Source: Mangrovicoccus algicola (GTDB taxonomy: Bacteria; Pseudomonadota; Alphaproteobacteria; Rhodobacterales; Rhodobacteraceae). Taken from it: a stretch of DNA of 64,000 bases. The stretch covers positions 20,677 through 84,676 of the forward strand of contig NZ_JACVXA010000015.1 in assembly GCF_014903745.1 (NCBI RefSeq), read 5' to 3'. Shown one piece after another: positions 17,378 through 25,902 of this stretch. Made by a program: the position numbers and the translations under genes. Every line of letters starts with the position of its first letter. Position 1 is the first letter of the stretch. The notes beneath the pieces were generated by a model. The model was not told where the DNA came from, made no database searches, and worked only from the letters and a program-made list of their open reading frames with translations.

Positions 17378-18979
17378 CTATTGCGGCAGGAAGGCCGGCA
17401 GCCGCCCCAGCACGTCGCGCATGGCGCCCTGAAGCTCCCGGTCGGCCGCCGCCTCGTCGCCATCCCTGATCACGGTGACGAAGCGCACGATGGCGCCGTC
17501 CTTGCGCTGCATCGTCCAGGCATCCTTCAGGACGGACAGCTTCGTCAGCATGTCATTGGTCATCCGCTTGCCGCGCTGTTCGAACCAGTAATAGACCAGC
17601 TGGTGGCTCATGCCTTTCTGGATCACCGCGCGGTTCACCTCGAAGCGGCCATAGCCCACATCGCTCATGTCGACCTCGTGGGGGGCCAGGCTGGCCACTT
17701 CCCAGCCGCCATTGGGCAGGCAGACCTCGGGGGAATGCAGCCCGCCGCCATCGGTCTGGTCGCGGTAATAGGCGGAGAAGAAGTCGAAGCTGTCGCCGGT
17801 GCCGGGATTGTGGAACTGCGCCGAGATGTAGTCATCGGCGCCGAGGACCCGCTCCACCTCCGGATCGAGCCGGGTGATCCCGGCGCGCCACTCGCCCAGC
17901 ATCCGCGGAAAGGCGGCAAAGCTCTGGCGGTCGGGGGTGATGATCTGCGGTTCCCGGAACTGGCTCCAGGCCAGGGAAAGACCCGCGATCAGAACCGTGG
18001 CGGAGATCAGCGCGGCGCTGGGGGCGACGGCGAAGATGCGGCGTGCCTCGCGGCCGAGCCCGTGGGTTTCCAGGTCGATGGCCTGGCTCAGCGGCAGCGG
18101 GTTCGGCGTCAGCCGCTGCAGCACCATCGCCATCGCGAACAGAAGGCCGACGCAGCTGAGGAAGATCACCCAGCCCTCGAAGAAATGCAGGAAGCCCTCC
18201 GCCTGCTCGATCCCGTAATAGTTGACCAGGATGCCGATCATGCCGATGCGGAAACTGTTCATGGCCACCGTGATGGGCGCGGCCGAAAGCAGCATCACCG
18301 CCTTGTGCCAGAAGGGACCGCGATAGAGGATCGAGAAGAGGTAGGAGAAGCTGAGGATGGGGAACAGGTAGCGCAGGCCGGAACAGGCCTCGGCGACCTG
18401 CAGCTTGTAGACGCCAAGGTCGATGATGTTGCCGTCCAGATAGACCGGGATCCCCGCCATCTGCACCACCGCGACACCCAGTTCCGAGGAAATGCCCTGC
18501 AGGAAGATCGAGAGCTTCCAGTAGAAGAGCTGCGGCAGCGGCAGCATGAAGGCCAGGTGCAGCACCGGGGCCCAATGGCGGCGGCCGCGATCCCAGCCGA
18601 AACACACCAGAACCAGCCCCATGACCCAGACGATCATGGCGTAGCAGACGATATCGGCGACATCGATGATATTGCCGATCGCGGCCAGAAGGATGGCGCC
18701 CAGCATCACCAGGACGCCGGGCCAGCGCCGCGGCACGTCATCGGGAACGGGGGGGCTGTGGCGCAGCTCGCGCAGGAACAGGTAGAGCGAGATGACCGGG
18801 ATCAGCGGTCCGTGGCTGTATTCCGGCGTGAGCCAGGCCCGGCCAAGCGCGGAGAACCCGTACCAGAACACCGGAAGGGAGGCGGCCACGGCCAGAACCA
18901 GCCACGCGAAGCCGCGCCAGTTCGCGGTGATCGTGCTGTTTTCCGGCCCGACGCCCAGCTCGGTCGAATCCACGGACAT
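17378..18979 (-). CDS. xrtD: exosortase XrtD with fused EpsI domain (VPLPA-CTERM sorting)
   Basis: This inner-membrane cysteine transpeptidase-like enzyme processes proteins with C-terminal sorting signals. The first ~300 residues form the multi-helix exosortase domain with the catalytic triad visible: C199 in [11 protein letters not shown]244 in NSFRIGMIG and H265 in [10 protein letters not shown]. The last ~200 residues form an EpsI domain ([23 protein letters not shown]). Family knowledge: the exosortase-EpsI fusion of Rhodobacterales, XrtD, is matched to VPLPA-CTERM substrates. The 533-residue length fits the fusion. The ATG has a strong AAAGGAG site. It is the last gene of the minus-strand arm of the polysaccharide cluster. 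A candidate substrate is at 54847-55824. Confidence 0.92.
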   Translation of the reverse strand: MSVDSTELGVGPENSTITANWRGFAWLVLAVAASLPVFWYGFSALGRAWLTPEYSHGPLIPVISLYLFLRELRHSPPVPDDVPRRWPGVLVMLGAILLAAIGNIIDVADIVCYAMIVWVMGLVLVCFGWDRGRRHWAPVLHLAFMLPLPQLFYWKLSIFLQGISSELGVAVVQMAGIPVYLDGNIIDLGVYKLQVAEACSGLRYLFPILSFSYLFSILYRGPFWHKAVMLLSAAPITVAMNSFRIGMIGILVNYYGIEQAEGFLHFFEGWVIFLSCVGLLFAMAMVLQRLTPNPLPLSQAIDLETHGLGREARRIFAVAPSAALISATVLIAGLSLAWSQFREPQIITPDRQSFAAFPRMLGEWRAGITRLDPEVERVLGADDYISAQFHNPGTGDSFDFFSAYYRDQTDGGGLHSPEVCLPNGGWEVASLAPHEVDMSDVGYGRFEVNRAVIQKGMSHQLVYYWFEQRGKRMTNDMLTKLSVLKDAWTMQRKDGAIVRFVTVIRDGDEAAADRELQGAMRDVLGRLPAFLPQ

Positions 18980-19064
18980 GGCAACTCCTTTAAACGCTAA
19001 TTCAGCGCAATATAGGGGCCGGTCTCCTTCCGATCACCTGATATTCACGCGAGCTTGGCAAAAA

Positions 19065-20450
19065 CTAGCGTCTTGCGGCAAAGCTGCGCGTGAGGGTCAG
19101 GTAGACGGCGTTGGAACTGGCGGTGCCGCTGTCATCCTCGTCGCGGGTGCGGTGGCGGTAGCCGGTGGAGACGGACCAGTCCCGGGAGACCGCATGATCG
19201 TATTGCGCGGAGAGGGTGACGCGGGTGACGCTCTGGTCGTCGAACTCGTCCTCCAGGTCCTCGCGCCGCCCGGCCAGCGCCGACAGGGTGAAGGAGGAGA
19301 CCGGGTTTATCTGCTGGGTGTAGGACGTGTTCAGCGCGAGGTTCAGCCGGTCGTTGAAGTCGTCATCCACGGTCAGCGACTGGTTGGCCGAGATCCGGAA
19401 TTGCGAGGTCGGCCCGCGCCGCAGGTAATCCAGCCCGAAGACCGGGTTCACCTCGGAGGCGTCGGTCGTGCTGATCCCCGCGCGGCCGGTGAAGCTGCCA
19501 TTGGGGCGGATGAATTCGCGGCCGAGGAAGACATCGGTCTGCTGTCCGCCCTCGTAGATGCTGTTGGCCGCGGTGAGGAAGACCGATCCGTCGGGTGTCG
19601 CGCGCGACAGCGACAGCGCGGCCACGGCGCCTTCCTCGGTGCGGCTGTCGCCCGCGCCGTCGTCATAGTCCAGATCGACCACCTGGTAGCCGATATTGGC
19701 ATCCAGCGTCGTGATCGGGCTGAGATCGGCCTTGGTGCCGATGCGCAATTCCCCGGACTGGGAGTCGTTGCCGTTGCTGCGCGTGCTGTTATAGGCCTCG
19801 CCCTGCAGGTAGATCTCGGCCGTCTCGGTCACGTCGGCGCCGACAAGCGCGGTCAGCCGCTGGTAGTCGCGATCCACCAGCGAGTCGTCGGTCGTGTCGT
19901 GGTAATTGTTGCGGTAGACATGGCCGCTGAAACTCAGCCGGGCCGGACCGTCGCCGTTGAGCTCCATGCCGAACCGGCCCGTGAGCAGGGTCCGCCGGCC
20001 GCCGCCGCGGGTATCGTCGAAGCTGCCGTCATCGTCGAAATAGCGCAGCGGATCCAGGAACTCCAGGTCGACATCGTTGGCCAGGGCGTTCAGCCAGATC
20101 CGGTTGTCGTCGATCTCGCGCTGGTAGTCGACGGAGACCTCGCCATTGTCCAGCTTGCCCTCGGTCCCGGTCACGGGCAGGTCCGCCACCCGCAGATCGC
20201 CCGAGGCGCTGCCCGAGAAGGTGTCGGTGCGGGTCTCGCTGAACATGCCGAAGCTCAGCGTGTTGGTCCACAGATAGGCCTCGCCCGGGGACTTCTCGGA
20301 GAGCGAATAGTTGTCGTCGGCTTCCGCGCTGCTGCTGATGCGCGCGGTGAGGATCGTGCCGCCCCGGGTGTCCTGCTGGGCGGCGGCGGGAGGCGGGAAC
20401 ATGGCGGCGCCGCCGACCATGGCGCCGGCGATCAGGAACCGGTCGATCAC
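19065..20450 (-). CDS. outer-membrane beta-barrel protein of the polysaccharide/exosortase locus
   Basis: With the GTG start at 20450 the 461-residue protein begins with a signal peptide (MIDRFLIAGAMVGG, cleavage near AAAQ). The mature part has alternating amphipathic beta strands throughout, many Asp, Asn and Tyr residues, and ends in RSFAARR, whose strand fits an outer-membrane barrel terminus. Similar barrel proteins sit beside exosortase and export genes in related clusters and are thought to form or support the outer-membrane export channel. A longer version from ATG 20501 would overlap the upstream gene by 38 bp and bury the signal peptide. The precise function is unknown. Confidence 0.75.
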   Translation of the reverse strand: MIDRFLIAGAMVGGAAMFPPPAAAQQDTRGGTILTARISSSAEADDNYSLSEKSPGEAYLWTNTLSFGMFSETRTDTFSGSASGDLRVADLPVTGTEGKLDNGEVSVDYQREIDDNRIWLNALANDVDLEFLDPLRYFDDDGSFDDTRGGGRRTLLTGRFGMELNGDGPARLSFSGHVYRNNYHDTTDDSLVDRDYQRLTALVGADVTETAEIYLQGEAYNSTRSNGNDSQSGELRIGTKADLSPITTLDANIGYQVVDLDYDDGAGDSRTEEGAVAALSLSRATPDGSVFLTAANSIYEGGQQTDVFLGREFIRPNGSFTGRAGISTTDASEVNPVFGLDYLRRGPTSQFRISANQSLTVDDDFNDRLNLALNTSYTQQINPVSSFTLSALAGRREDLEDEFDDQSVTRVTLSAQYDHAVSRDWSVSTGYRHRTRDEDDSGTASSNAVYLTLTRSFAARR

Positions 20451-20463
20451 GTCGCGGACCCCG

Positions 20464-21075
20464 TCACTCGAAGAGGCGGCGCTGCGGCACGAGGAGGACA
20501 TCCCCGTCGATCATCGTGGTGGCACCGGTGATCTGCGCCCCGCGCGAGATGGCGCGGTAGTCGAAGCGGTAGATGATCTCGCGGCCGGTCGTATCGGTGC
20601 GGCGCAGCTGGATCCGCTTGGTCGCGGCAAAATTGGTCAGCCCGCCGCCCATGGCCAGCGCCTGCAGCAGCGTGGTGCCCTCGGGGATTTCCAGGCGGCC
20701 GGGCGAATTGACCTCGCCCAGGAAATACACCGCGATCAGGTCATCCGCATCGGTCCCTGCAGCCGCGGCCGCGGCCGCCGCCGGGTTCTGCTGGGCAAGG
20801 TTGACGAAGACCGTGGGGGGGGCCGCGAAATTCGGGGCCAGCGCGGCCGTCAGATTTGCCTGCACCTGCGCAAGCGTGCGGCCCTGGGCCTGGACGCTGC
20901 CGGCGAAGGGGAAGGAAATGCGGCCATCCGGAAGGACGAGGACATTGCGGTTCAGCGCCGGATCCTCCAGCACCTCCACCGACAGCGTGTCCCCCGGCTG
21001 CAGGGCGTATTGCTGGGCAACCGCCGCAAAAGCGGTCAGGAACAGGAAAATGACTGCGATAATCGATCTGAACAT
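20464..21075 (-). CDS. polysaccharide biosynthesis/export protein (Wza-like, SLBB)
   Basis: This 203-residue secreted protein has a signal peptide ending at AVAQ, then the Poly_export domain (YALQPGDTLSVEVLEDPALNRNVLV) and one SLBB-like domain (AVYFLGEVNSPGRLEIPEGTTLLQAL). An eight-alanine run lies between them. Wza-type proteins form the periplasmic and outer-membrane part of capsule/EPS export. At about 200 residues it is shorter than Wza and has no lipobox, so it probably acts with the neighbouring barrel protein. A GGAGA site precedes the ATG. The barrel gene follows within about 15 bp. Confidence 0.88.
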   Translation of the reverse strand: MFRSIIAVIFLFLTAFAAVAQQYALQPGDTLSVEVLEDPALNRNVLVLPDGRISFPFAGSVQAQGRTLAQVQANLTAALAPNFAAPPTVFVNLAQQNPAAAAAAAAGTDADDLIAVYFLGEVNSPGRLEIPEGTTLLQALAMGGGLTNFAATKRIQLRRTDTTGREIIYRFDYRAISRGAQITGATTMIDGDVLLVPQRRLFE

Positions 21076-21245
21076 GCCGTGTCTCCGTGCCTAGGCGAAA
21101 GTCCCCGCGGACCCCGGGGGAAGCTTAGACCGCCCCCGGGCCGAACCCAACCGCCGCGCAAGGGAAGGGACAGGAAAGCGCGGCGGCGTAGTGGCGCCGC
21201 CACACCCGGGGCGGTCCGGCCCCGTCGCGGGGGCCGGGCAGGGGG

Positions 21246-23696
21246 TCAGTTGGGGGTCTCGGCGGCGCGCGCCTCGGCGTCGCTCCGGGCGGCTTCCAGC
21301 ATCTGCAGCCGTTCGGCATTCTCCGGCGGGGTCAGCTCGATCGCCCGCTCGAAAAGCGGGATCGCGTCGGCCTCGCGCCCGGCGCCGACCAGCGCACGGG
21401 CATAGTGTTCCTGCACCATCGTGTCGCCGGTGAGCGCCGCGGCGGCATCGCGCAGATAGGGCAGGGCCTCGTCTACATTGCCCATGCGGAACGCGATCCA
21501 GCCATAGGTGTCCTGGAAGGCGGGCACGTCGGTCCCCCGCAGCCGCCGGGCGATGGTATAGGCCCGGTTCAGGTCCTCCGGCGTGTCGCGATAGGTGGTG
21601 ATGAGGCTGGCCAGGTTGTTGGCGACGATGGTCGAGGCGCTGTTGCGGTCATAGAGCGTCTGGTAGATCTCGATCGCCGCCTCGGTATCGCCCGCGCGTT
21701 CCTCGATCCCGGCCTTCTGCCACAGCAGGTTCATCGACTCCGGCAGCGCCGCGATGCCTTCCTCCAGCGCGGCATCCGCCGCCTCCTGGTCGCCCGCCCG
21801 CATCAGCGCCGAGACATAGGCCCGCCAGACGATTTCCTGCGCCGGATCCTCGTCTAGAAGGGCGCGATAGACGGCGGTGGCCTCCTCCAGGCGGCCCTCG
21901 ACGCTGAGGAGGGCGGCGTTGAGGAACCGTGCCCCGGCAGCGTCGGGCGTGCGTGCCAGCACCTCGTCCATGAACTTGCGCGCGGCCGCCCCGTCGCCCT
22001 TGGATAGATGGGCGCGGATGATGGCGGCCTGGGCCATCAGCGCGGTCGAATCGTCGTCCAGCATCCCGCGCAGCAGTTCCATGCTCTCGTCGGTGCGCTG
22101 CATCCGGCCCAGCATGGTCGCCTCCAGCCCGTTGGCCATGGTCTGTGCCTGCGGCGTGCCGATGCCGCGGATCGCCCGCACCACCTGTTCGGCCCCGGTC
22201 CAGTCGGCCATGCCCAGATAGACCTCGGCCAGCTTCTGCAGCAGCACGAGGTCGGCCGGGGCGCGGCGCAGCGCCTGGGTCAGCACGTCGCGCGCCACCG
22301 GATACTTGTCCTCGGCGACGAGGAGCTGCGCATAGCGCAGGCTTTCCGAAGCGCCGTAGGAGGACTTCTCCACCGCGAGCTGCAGGTTCTCGCGCATCAG
22401 GTCGCGATTGCCCTCGCGTTCATGCGCATCCGCCATCAGCGTGTTCAGCCCCGGATCGCGCGGCGCCTGGTCCATGGCGGTGCGCAGCGACAGGATGGCG
22501 TCGCTGATGCGGTCCTGGGAGACCAGCCAGGCCGCCTGCAGCTTCAGCGCCTCGACCTGCTGCGGATCCGCCTCCAGCACCGTCTCGACGATGCTGCGGG
22601 ACTCCTCGGGCTGGCCGCTCATCTCCAGCATGCGCGCCAGGGTCACCTGGGCGTCGCGCAGCGCGTCATCGGCTTCGCGCCCGTCGATCGTCTGGCGCAG
22701 CGCCGCGATGCCTTCGTCGCGGCGGCCGCTGTCGAACAGGGTCGTCGCCCTGAGCGTCTGGAACAGCAGTTCGTCGGCCCCGTCCTCGGCCAGATAGGCA
22801 TCGAGCTGCGACAGGGCGGCATCGGCGTCGCGCGCCTGCAGCAGGAACTGGATATAGTCGACCCGCGGCGTCGTATCCGCGCCATGGCGCGCCACATCCT
22901 CGCGCAGATAGGCATCGGCCCCGTCGACATCGCCGTTGCCCAGGTACCACCGCACCAGCGACAGCTTGAAGTTGCGGTCGTCGGGAAAGACGTCGGCCGC
23001 GCGCTTGAGGACCTCTCCCAGCCCCTCGCGGTCATCCAGCTGGGCGAGGATCTGCAGCTTGAAGGTGTAGTATCTCTTGTCCTCGGGGAACCGCTCGATC
23101 GCCTCGTCCAGCACCTCCAGCGTGGCATAGGGGTCATTCAGCGCCGCGTAGGCATCGATCAGCACGTTGCGGCCATGCACCAGTTCGGGATTGTCGTCCA
23201 GAAGCGCCCGGGCCCGGTCGCGCACGGATTCGATGGCCGGCGTGTCGCGGTCGCGCCGCGCGGTCTGCAGTTCTTCGAGAAGCTCCAGCGCCTCGACGCG
23301 GGGATTGTCGGGCTGCAGCTCGGCCGCGACCAGGAGGTTGTCGTGCATGCGGTCGAAATCGACCAGGGTCGCGGCCATCTCCGCCGCCTGCATCCGCGCC
23401 TCGAAATCCCGGGGGTGCTGTTCCGCGGCCAGCAGGAACTGGCCATAGGCGTCCTTGGAATCGCCCATCTGCTTCCGCAGGTTGGCATAGGCCAGCCGGG
23501 CTTCGAGGAAGTTCGGGGTCAGGTCGAAGATGCCGCGCATCTCGACATCGGCGCGCTTGAGGTCCCCTGCGGCGATCAGCTCCTGCGCGGTCTCGAACTT
23601 CCGCTGCGCCTTCTGCTCGGAATCCTCGCAGGCGGCCAGGGTGAAAATGACGGCGGAGGACAGCAGCGCGGTCGCGAACTTGCTGGTCAATGACAT
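21246..23696 (-). CDS. TPR-repeat lipoprotein of the exosortase/EPS system (PrsT-like)
   Basis: An 816-residue lipoprotein: signal peptide with lipobox LAAC (Cys at about residue 22), then a continuous array of tetratricopeptide-like helices to the C-terminus. It resembles the long TPR lipoproteins (PrsT type) encoded beside exosortases. The start at 23696 (MSLTSKFATALL) is preferred over the upstream in-frame Met at 23765 because only it gives a clean lipoprotein signal. The protein is very acidic. It probably scaffolds the periplasmic export complex, by inference from context. The next gene in the same direction starts about 170 bp downstream. Confidence 0.85.
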   Translation of the reverse strand: MSLTSKFATALLSSAVIFTLAACEDSEQKAQRKFETAQELIAAGDLKRADVEMRGIFDLTPNFLEARLAYANLRKQMGDSKDAYGQFLLAAEQHPRDFEARMQAAEMAATLVDFDRMHDNLLVAAELQPDNPRVEALELLEELQTARRDRDTPAIESVRDRARALLDDNPELVHGRNVLIDAYAALNDPYATLEVLDEAIERFPEDKRYYTFKLQILAQLDDREGLGEVLKRAADVFPDDRNFKLSLVRWYLGNGDVDGADAYLREDVARHGADTTPRVDYIQFLLQARDADAALSQLDAYLAEDGADELLFQTLRATTLFDSGRRDEGIAALRQTIDGREADDALRDAQVTLARMLEMSGQPEESRSIVETVLEADPQQVEALKLQAAWLVSQDRISDAILSLRTAMDQAPRDPGLNTLMADAHEREGNRDLMRENLQLAVEKSSYGASESLRYAQLLVAEDKYPVARDVLTQALRRAPADLVLLQKLAEVYLGMADWTGAEQVVRAIRGIGTPQAQTMANGLEATMLGRMQRTDESMELLRGMLDDDSTALMAQAAIIRAHLSKGDGAAARKFMDEVLARTPDAAGARFLNAALLSVEGRLEEATAVYRALLDEDPAQEIVWRAYVSALMRAGDQEAADAALEEGIAALPESMNLLWQKAGIEERAGDTEAAIEIYQTLYDRNSASTIVANNLASLITTYRDTPEDLNRAYTIARRLRGTDVPAFQDTYGWIAFRMGNVDEALPYLRDAAAALTGDTMVQEHYARALVGAGREADAIPLFERAIELTPPENAERLQMLEAARSDAEARAAETPN

Positions 23697-23737
23697 GCAG
23701 GGCCTCGTCTTCAATGCAATGCGGCAGTGCCACAGTA

Positions 23738-23753
23738 GCACCGGAACCGGTGC
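23738..23753. promoter_or_regulatory. perfect inverted repeat upstream of the TPR lipoprotein gene
   Basis: GCACCGGAACCGGTGC has perfect 7-bp arms around AA and lies 42-57 bp before the start at 23696. A related dyad, GCACCGTCGGTGC (23787-23799), lies one 47-48 bp step upstream, inside the terminator hairpin. It could be an operator or an mRNA leader hairpin. Confidence 0.4.
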
Positions 23754-23771
23754 AAGGTGTAGCAAGCTTTG

Positions 23772-23803
23772 TAAAATAAAATGGCCGCACCGTCGGTGCA
23801 GCC
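23772..23803 (-). terminator. Rho-independent terminator after the sugar transferase gene
   Basis: Read on the minus strand, a GC-rich stem of 9 pairs (GGCTGCACC with GGTGCGGCC, one G-T pair) is followed by ATTTTATTTT. It lies between the sugar transferase stop and the TPR lipoprotein start, so the sugar transferase is likely its own transcript or is attenuated here. Confidence 0.7.
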
Positions 23804-23847
23804 AGAGGAAGCTCTCCCGAAATTGAGGAGCTTTTGAGAGGCTTGGC

Positions 23848-24519
23848 CTATGCGCCGGTGCCGCGCAGGACCACCTGGACGGTCCGCAGGATCACGCCCA
23901 GGTCGGTGCGCAGGGACATGCGGTCGTAATAGGCCGCGTCGTAGCGTGCGCGATCGGCGAAGCTTGTCGCGTGGCGGTCGCCGATCTGCCAGAAGCCCGT
24001 GATCCCGGGCTTCAGCGCGTAATAGGCCTGGCCGGGATACATCTCGCGCTGGCTGGGCAGCATCGGGCGCGGACCGACCACGCTCATCTGGCCGAAAAGC
24101 ACGTTGAGGAATTGCGGCAGCTCATCCGCGGAGGTCTTGCGGATCAGGCGTCCGACGGGGGTGATGCGCGGATCGCTGGTCAGCTTCTGGCAGCGTTCCC
24201 ATTCGCGGCGCGCCTCGGGGTCGGCGGCAAGATGCTCCAGCAGCCTGCTTTCTGCATCCACCACCATCGAGCGCAGCTTGATCATCGAGAAGACCCGTCC
24301 GTCCTTGCCCACGCGGCGCTGGATGAAGAACGGGTTCGACCCGTCCAGCGCGACGAGGCCCGCGAAGAGCAGGATCACCGGCAGGATGACGGGCAGGATG
24401 CACAGGACAAAGGCCAAGTCGAATACCCGTTTCAGGACGGTGCGGTACGGGGATACGGAAGGGGTATGCTCTATAATGTCGGTGACATCGCGGGCGGATG
24501 TCTGAATATGGATTGTCAC
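23848..24519 (-). CDS. sugar-1-phosphate transferase initiating polysaccharide synthesis
   Basis: This is a bacterial sugar transferase (WcaJ/PssA/ExoY type) that loads the first sugar phosphate onto undecaprenyl phosphate. The 223-residue protein has one N-terminal membrane helix (about residues 30-58), then the catalytic domain with FFIQRRVGKDGRVFSMIKLRSM, LIRKTSADELPQFLNVL and GPRPMLPSQ. It has the short form of the family, lacking the extra N-terminal helices of WcaJ. The start is GTG with AGAAAGG about 9 nt upstream. It is divergent from the ATPase gene at 25039 across an AT-rich region and is followed by its own terminator. Confidence 0.93.
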   Translation of the reverse strand: MTIHIQTSARDVTDIIEHTPSVSPYRTVLKRVFDLAFVLCILPVILPVILLFAGLVALDGSNPFFIQRRVGKDGRVFSMIKLRSMVVDAESRLLEHLAADPEARREWERCQKLTSDPRITPVGRLIRKTSADELPQFLNVLFGQMSVVGPRPMLPSQREMYPGQAYYALKPGITGFWQIGDRHATSFADRARYDAAYYDRMSLRTDLGVILRTVQVVLRGTGA

Positions 24520-25021
24520 GCTTTGACACCTTTCTAAAAGAAAAACTTCTACTCAGGATGACGGGCGTTGGCAGGCGCGCCTGCCGCATGGTTAATTCAA
24601 TATTAGCCATAAAACCCCGTAAATCAACGGAGTTGCCAGTCGAACCGAAAATATAGTTAAGATGTTAAGGCACTGTTCTTGATTGATAATATTAGATTTT
24701 CGAGCAGTGCGTCCGTTCTCCTCCCTATCATGTCATCGCAGCGTGTTCAAAAGCTGCGTATTTTTTGAAGCGATTGTTGAGCTTTTTTGAAGATAATACT
24801 GCACAATCTTAAGATATTATTTCCGCCGTGCAACTACTTTCTCGACGCGCGCCCGGGCGAGTCGCGAAATTGCGACCTTTTGCTGCGACGGCGAACATTC
24901 AAAGAGACCCGCAGGTGAGTTTATGCAAGGCATTCACTGTCCGGGCGCGCGCCGGGACGCAGGCGGGTGTGGCGCCGGGCACAGGCGACACCGGCCCGGC
25001 GGTCGTATAAGCTGGGACATC
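24520..25021. promoter_or_regulatory. AT-rich divergent control region of the exopolysaccharide cluster
   Basis: About 500 bp without a gene separate the two arms of the cluster. Roughly 24590-24840 is far more AT-rich than its surroundings. It holds a perfect 16-bp palindrome GGCAGGCGCGCCTGCC at 24570-24585, and an imperfect dyad GTCGCGAAATTGCGAC at 24861-24876. It must contain the promoters for the sugar transferase (minus) and the ATPase operon (plus). Exact promoter boxes cannot be called with confidence. Confidence 0.6.
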
Positions 25022-25042
25022 ATGAACAAGACGGCTCCATGA
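25022..25042 (+). other. six-codon upstream ORF overlapping the ATPase start
   Basis: The first copy of the duplicated 17-mer reads MNKTAP and then TGA. Its stop overlaps the ATG of the ATPase gene as ATGA. The only weak ribosome-binding sequence (GGGAC) lies before this first ATG, and none lies before the second. Translation of the ATPase may therefore depend on re-initiation after this mini-ORF. This is inference from layout. Confidence 0.5.
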
Positions 25043-25055
25043 ACAAGACGGCTCC
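25022..25055 (+). repeat. tandem 17-bp duplication covering a start codon
   Basis: The 17-mer ATGAACAAGACGGCTCC occurs twice head to tail (25022-25038 and 25039-25055). The second copy is the start of the ExeA-like ATPase. Because 17 is not a multiple of three, the first copy is out of frame with the gene. Confidence 0.95.
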
Positions 25056-25902
25056 TACAGACATCTACAATACCCATTTCGGGTTTTCCGAGCGGCCGTT
25101 CACCCTGCTGCCCGATCCGGAATTCCTGTTCTGGTCCCGCGATCACCGGCTGGCCTTCACGATGCTGGAATACGGAATGATGACCCGCGCGCCGATCACG
25201 GTCATAACCGGCGAGGTCGGGGCGGGGAAGACGACGCTGCTGCAGTACATGCTGCGCACCCTGGGCGAAGAAGCCGATATCGGCCTGATCTCGAATGCCC
25301 AGGGGGGGCGCGGAGAGCTTCTGCAATGGGTGCTTCACGCGTTCTCCGTACAATTTGATCCGAATTTCAGCTACGTGCAGCTGTTCCAGCAGCTTCAGGA
25401 GCATATGCTGGATGTCTATGCCCGGGGACGACGCATGGTTCTGATCATCGACGAGGCTCAGAACCTGACGCCGGAAACCGTCGAGGAACTGCGCATGCTG
25501 ACCAATATCAACAGCAACAAGGACGAATTGCTTCAGCTGGTGCTGGTCGGCCAGCCCGAATTCCGCGACATGATCCGCCAGCCCGGCCTCCGCCAGTTCC
25601 TGCAGCGCGTGGGGGCCAGTTTCCATCTGGGTCCGATGTCGCCGCAGACCGTCGCCGAATACGTGGCGCACCGTCTCGGCGTCGCGGGAGGGACGGGCGC
25701 GGAGATCGACCCTGCCGCCATTCCGCTGATCCACGAGGTCACCGGCGGCGTGCCCCGGCTGGTCAACCAGATCTGCGATCTCGCCCTGGTCTATGCCTTC
25801 TCCGCCGACCAGCCTGCCGTCACCGAGCAGACCGTGCGCTCGGTTCTGGATGACGGCGTGTATCTTGGCGGCTTTGCGTCCGAGAGGAACCCCACGCAAT
25901 GA
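25039..25902 (+). CDS. ExeA-like AAA ATPase of the exosortase/EPS locus
   Basis: A 287-residue ATPase of the ExeA/GspA-like type that accompanies exosortase-linked polysaccharide clusters. It starts with the typical YNTHFGFSERPFTLLPDPEFLFWS, has Walker A GEVGAGKTT (K64) and Walker B VLIIDEAQN, with later GGVPRLVNQICDLAL in the sensor region. It lacks the C-terminal membrane/peptidoglycan-binding part of ExeA, so it is probably cytoplasmic or membrane-associated through partners. The ATG at 25039 gives the family N-terminus; upstream in-frame sequence is non-coding in character. Its stop overlaps the chain-length gene start (ATGA). Confidence 0.9.
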   Translation: MNKTAPTDIYNTHFGFSERPFTLLPDPEFLFWSRDHRLAFTMLEYGMMTRAPITVITGEVGAGKTTLLQYMLRTLGEEADIGLISNAQGGRGELLQWVLHAFSVQFDPNFSYVQLFQQLQEHMLDVYARGRRMVLIIDEAQNLTPETVEELRMLTNINSNKDELLQLVLVGQPEFRDMIRQPGLRQFLQRVGASFHLGPMSPQTVAEYVAHRLGVAGGTGAEIDPAAIPLIHEVTGGVPRLVNQICDLALVYAFSADQPAVTEQTVRSVLDDGVYLGGFASERNPTQ

